NCBI GenBank assembly: GCA_902569285.1
Contig: CACFTS010000001.1
Location: forward strand, 57,705 to 121,704
Source of the DNA: an uncultured Pelagibacteraceae bacterium
GTDB lineage: Bacteria > Pseudomonadota > Alphaproteobacteria > Pelagibacterales > Pelagibacteraceae
Direction: 5' to 3'
DNA: 64,000 nucleotides
Made by a program: the position numbers and the translations under genes. Below are positions 61,945-64,000 of this stretch, piece by piece; the stretch's first letter is position 1, and each line of letters starts with the position of its first letter. Under the pieces are notes generated by a model. That model was not told where the DNA came from. It saw nothing but the letters and a program-made list of their open reading frames with translations, and ran no database searches.

Positions 61945-63381
61945 TTAACTTAGTCTTATTAATTTATTTGATTTAGTTTCTAAAAAGAACTTTAGTAATA
62001 AATTTTGTGCAACTTCTAATCTATATTGTTTTGATGCTCTCATATCATCAATAGGATTAAAATCTTTTTTTAATAAATTTTTAGCTTTTTCAAAAATATC
62101 CTCCGAAAATTTAGAATTTAATAGAAATTTTTCACATTTAACTGCTCTTTTAGGAATTTCTGACATTCCACCAAATGCAATAAAAACATCTTCAATCCTT
62201 TGATTTTTTACTCTGAAATTAAAAGAAGCACAAACTGATGAAATATCATCATCGAATCTTTTTGATATTTTGTATGCTTTAAATTTGTTATTTTTATAAA
62301 TAGGAATTTTTATAGATTTTATAAATTCTCCTGTTTTAAGTCTTGTCTTTCTATACCCAATAAAGAAATCTTTAAGAAAAATTTCTTTATTTCTTTTTTT
62401 TGCCTGTATTAATATCCGAGTATTTAAAGAAAGAAGTAAAGGCAAGGTATCTCCTATGGGTGAAGCTGTAGCAATATTTCCGCCTATTGTTCCCACATTT
62501 CTTATTTGAACAGATCCATATCTTCTTAATATATTATTAAAGTCAGGATAATATTTTAAAATAAATTGTTCAACTTGTATAAGTGGAGTTGTTGCTCCAA
62601 TATTAATTTCATTATTTATAATTTTTATAAAATTTAGTTCTTTAATATTATTTAAATAAATTATGTTTTTTATTTCTTGTCTATTTTTTGTAACTATTAA
62701 AGATAAATCTGTTCCACCACTTAAAAAATTTGGATTGGGATTTTGTTGGATTATTTTTTTTAATTCATTAACTGTTTTTGGAGCAAAATATTTTTTATTT
62801 TTATGTTTAATAATAATATTTTTATTATTAATTTTTTTTAATAATTTAATAATTTTTGAATTATTGCGATCAAAATCATCATAACTATTTTTTTTTTTTA
62901 AACTTCTAGCAGCATCAATTATAGGTCTATAACCAGTACATCTGCATAAATTTCCTGATATAGCATCTTTAATATTTTCTTCATTTTTATTATTTTTGTT
63001 TTTGTACATAGCAAAAATGGACATAACAAAACCAGGTGTACAAAATCCACATTGAGATGCATGATATTTTGCCATTGCCTCTTGAACAGGATGATAAGAA
63101 CCATTTTTTGAAACTAAATTTTCAACAACTATTAGTTGTTTTCCATGCAAAGTGGGTGTGAAGGATATACATGAATTAATTGCTTTGTATTTAATTTTTT
63201 TATTTTCTAATTCTCCTAGCACTATTGTACAAGCACCACATCCACCTTCCGCACAACCTTCTTTGGTGCCTGTTTTTTTTAATTCTTCTCTTATAAAATT
63301 AAGTATAGTTTGATTTGGGTCAGGATTTTCCAATTCAATTAATTTATTTTCATAAATAAATTGAACTTTGTTTGCGCTCAC
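61945..63381 (-). CDS. xdhA: Xanthine dehydrogenase, FeS/FAD subunit
   Basis: GCAEGGCGACTIV, CGFCTPGFVMS, GNLCRCTGYRPI; FAD domain FLSGGTDLSLIV, TIGGNIATASPIGD. Confidence 0.95.
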   Translation of the reverse strand: MSANKVQFIYENKLIELENPDPNQTILNFIREELKKTGTKEGCAEGGCGACTIVLGELENKKIKYKAINSCISFTPTLHGKQLIVVENLVSKNGSYHPVQEAMAKYHASQCGFCTPGFVMSIFAMYKNKNNKNEENIKDAISGNLCRCTGYRPIIDAARSLKKKNSYDDFDRNNSKIIKLLKKINNKNIIIKHKNKKYFAPKTVNELKKIIQQNPNPNFLSGGTDLSLIVTKNRQEIKNIIYLNNIKELNFIKIINNEINIGATTPLIQVEQFILKYYPDFNNILRRYGSVQIRNVGTIGGNIATASPIGDTLPLLLSLNTRILIQAKKRNKEIFLKDFFIGYRKTRLKTGEFIKSIKIPIYKNNKFKAYKISKRFDDDISSVCASFNFRVKNQRIEDVFIAFGGMSEIPKRAVKCEKFLLNSKFSEDIFEKAKNLLKKDFNPIDDMRASKQYRLEVAQNLLLKFFLETKSNKLIRLS

Positions 63382-63732
63382 TTAAGAACCTCTATAAGTA
63401 GAATAACTCCATGGAGAAACAAGTAATGGAACATGATAATGTTCTTTTGAATTTGAAATACCAAACCTAATAACCACATCATCTAAAAAAGGTAATTCAT
63501 CTGATTTTGATATATTTTTAAAATATTCTCCTATAAAAAAAATTAACTCATATTTACCATTCAAAAACTTTTCACCTTCGAGCAATGGTTTATCAGATCT
63601 TCCATCTTGGTTTAGAATTATTGTATTTTTTTTTTCTTTTTGATTATTCTTAAGATAATATAATTCTACCTTTATACCTGATCCTGGCTTACCAGAATAA
63701 ACATCTAAAACATGAGTTGTTAATTTTGTCAT
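63382..63732 (-). CDS. uraH: 5-hydroxyisourate hydrolase (transthyretin-like)
   Basis: LTTHVLDVYSGKPGSGI; HYHVPLLVSPWSYSTYRGS C-terminal signature. Confidence 0.95.
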   Translation of the reverse strand: MTKLTTHVLDVYSGKPGSGIKVELYYLKNNQKEKKNTIILNQDGRSDKPLLEGEKFLNGKYELIFFIGEYFKNISKSDELPFLDDVVIRFGISNSKEHYHVPLLVSPWSYSTYRGS

Positions 63733-63799
63733 ACTATTAGTTATATACTATACAAATATTCTATAAATAATATATTAAAACATACATTAAGAGACATAA

Positions 63800-64000
63800 A
63801 TGAAAATTACAAAAGATCTCAACACACTTACAAAAAATGAGTTCATCACAATTTTTGGAAGTATATTTGAAAAATCTGAATGGATTGCTAACGATACTTT
63901 TAAACTAAAACCTTTTAAAAACTCCAAAGATTTAGTCGATAAAATGATAAATATTTATGACTCTTGTTCAGTAGATAAAATATTAAAAATATTAAATTTA
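63800..64000 (+). CDS. uraD: OHCU decarboxylase, N-terminal part, truncated by window end
   Basis: MKITKDLNTLTKNEFITIFGSIFEKSEWIAND...; divergent from the uraH homolog. Confidence 0.75.
   Translation, partial: MKITKDLNTLTKNEFITIFGSIFEKSEWIANDTFKLKPFKNSKDLVDKMINIYDSCSVDKILKILNL

Overview
AT-rich, very gene-dense chromosomal window. Gene content and style fit a streamlined marine alphaproteobacterium of the SAR11/Pelagibacterales type; this is inference from protein families and composition, with no database search. About 70 genes sit nearly back to back, with no tRNA, rRNA, CRISPR, IS element or prophage that I can support. Main blocks: rnhB (partial), ccrM, mutY, a DUF721 gene and smc; F0 ATP synthase genes followed directly by a carotenoid/retinal operon (crtI-crtB-crtY-blh), then ispH-thrB-rnhA; a cytochrome c oxidase cluster; an LPS block (msbA, waaA, lpxK, lpxL); ileS/lspA/ribF; groESL; typA; cfa; oligopeptidase B; hsp20; and a purine uptake/catabolism island (two NCS2 permeases, PRTase, PuuD-like, guanine deaminase, XdhA/B, HIU hydrolase, OHCU decarboxylase). 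Best second-look signals: (1) a compact ROSE-like RNA thermometer behind an RpoH-like promoter upstream of hsp20; (2) three GANTC sites packed into 49 bp directly upstream of the GANTC methyltransferase gene; (3) a short SMC (~799 aa) with no recognisable hinge; (4) two genes, smc and ptrB, each broken by one extra base in an 8-nt homopolymer; (5) divergent genes whose start codons abut (CATATG); (6) a PuuD-like protein lacking the cytochrome c domain.
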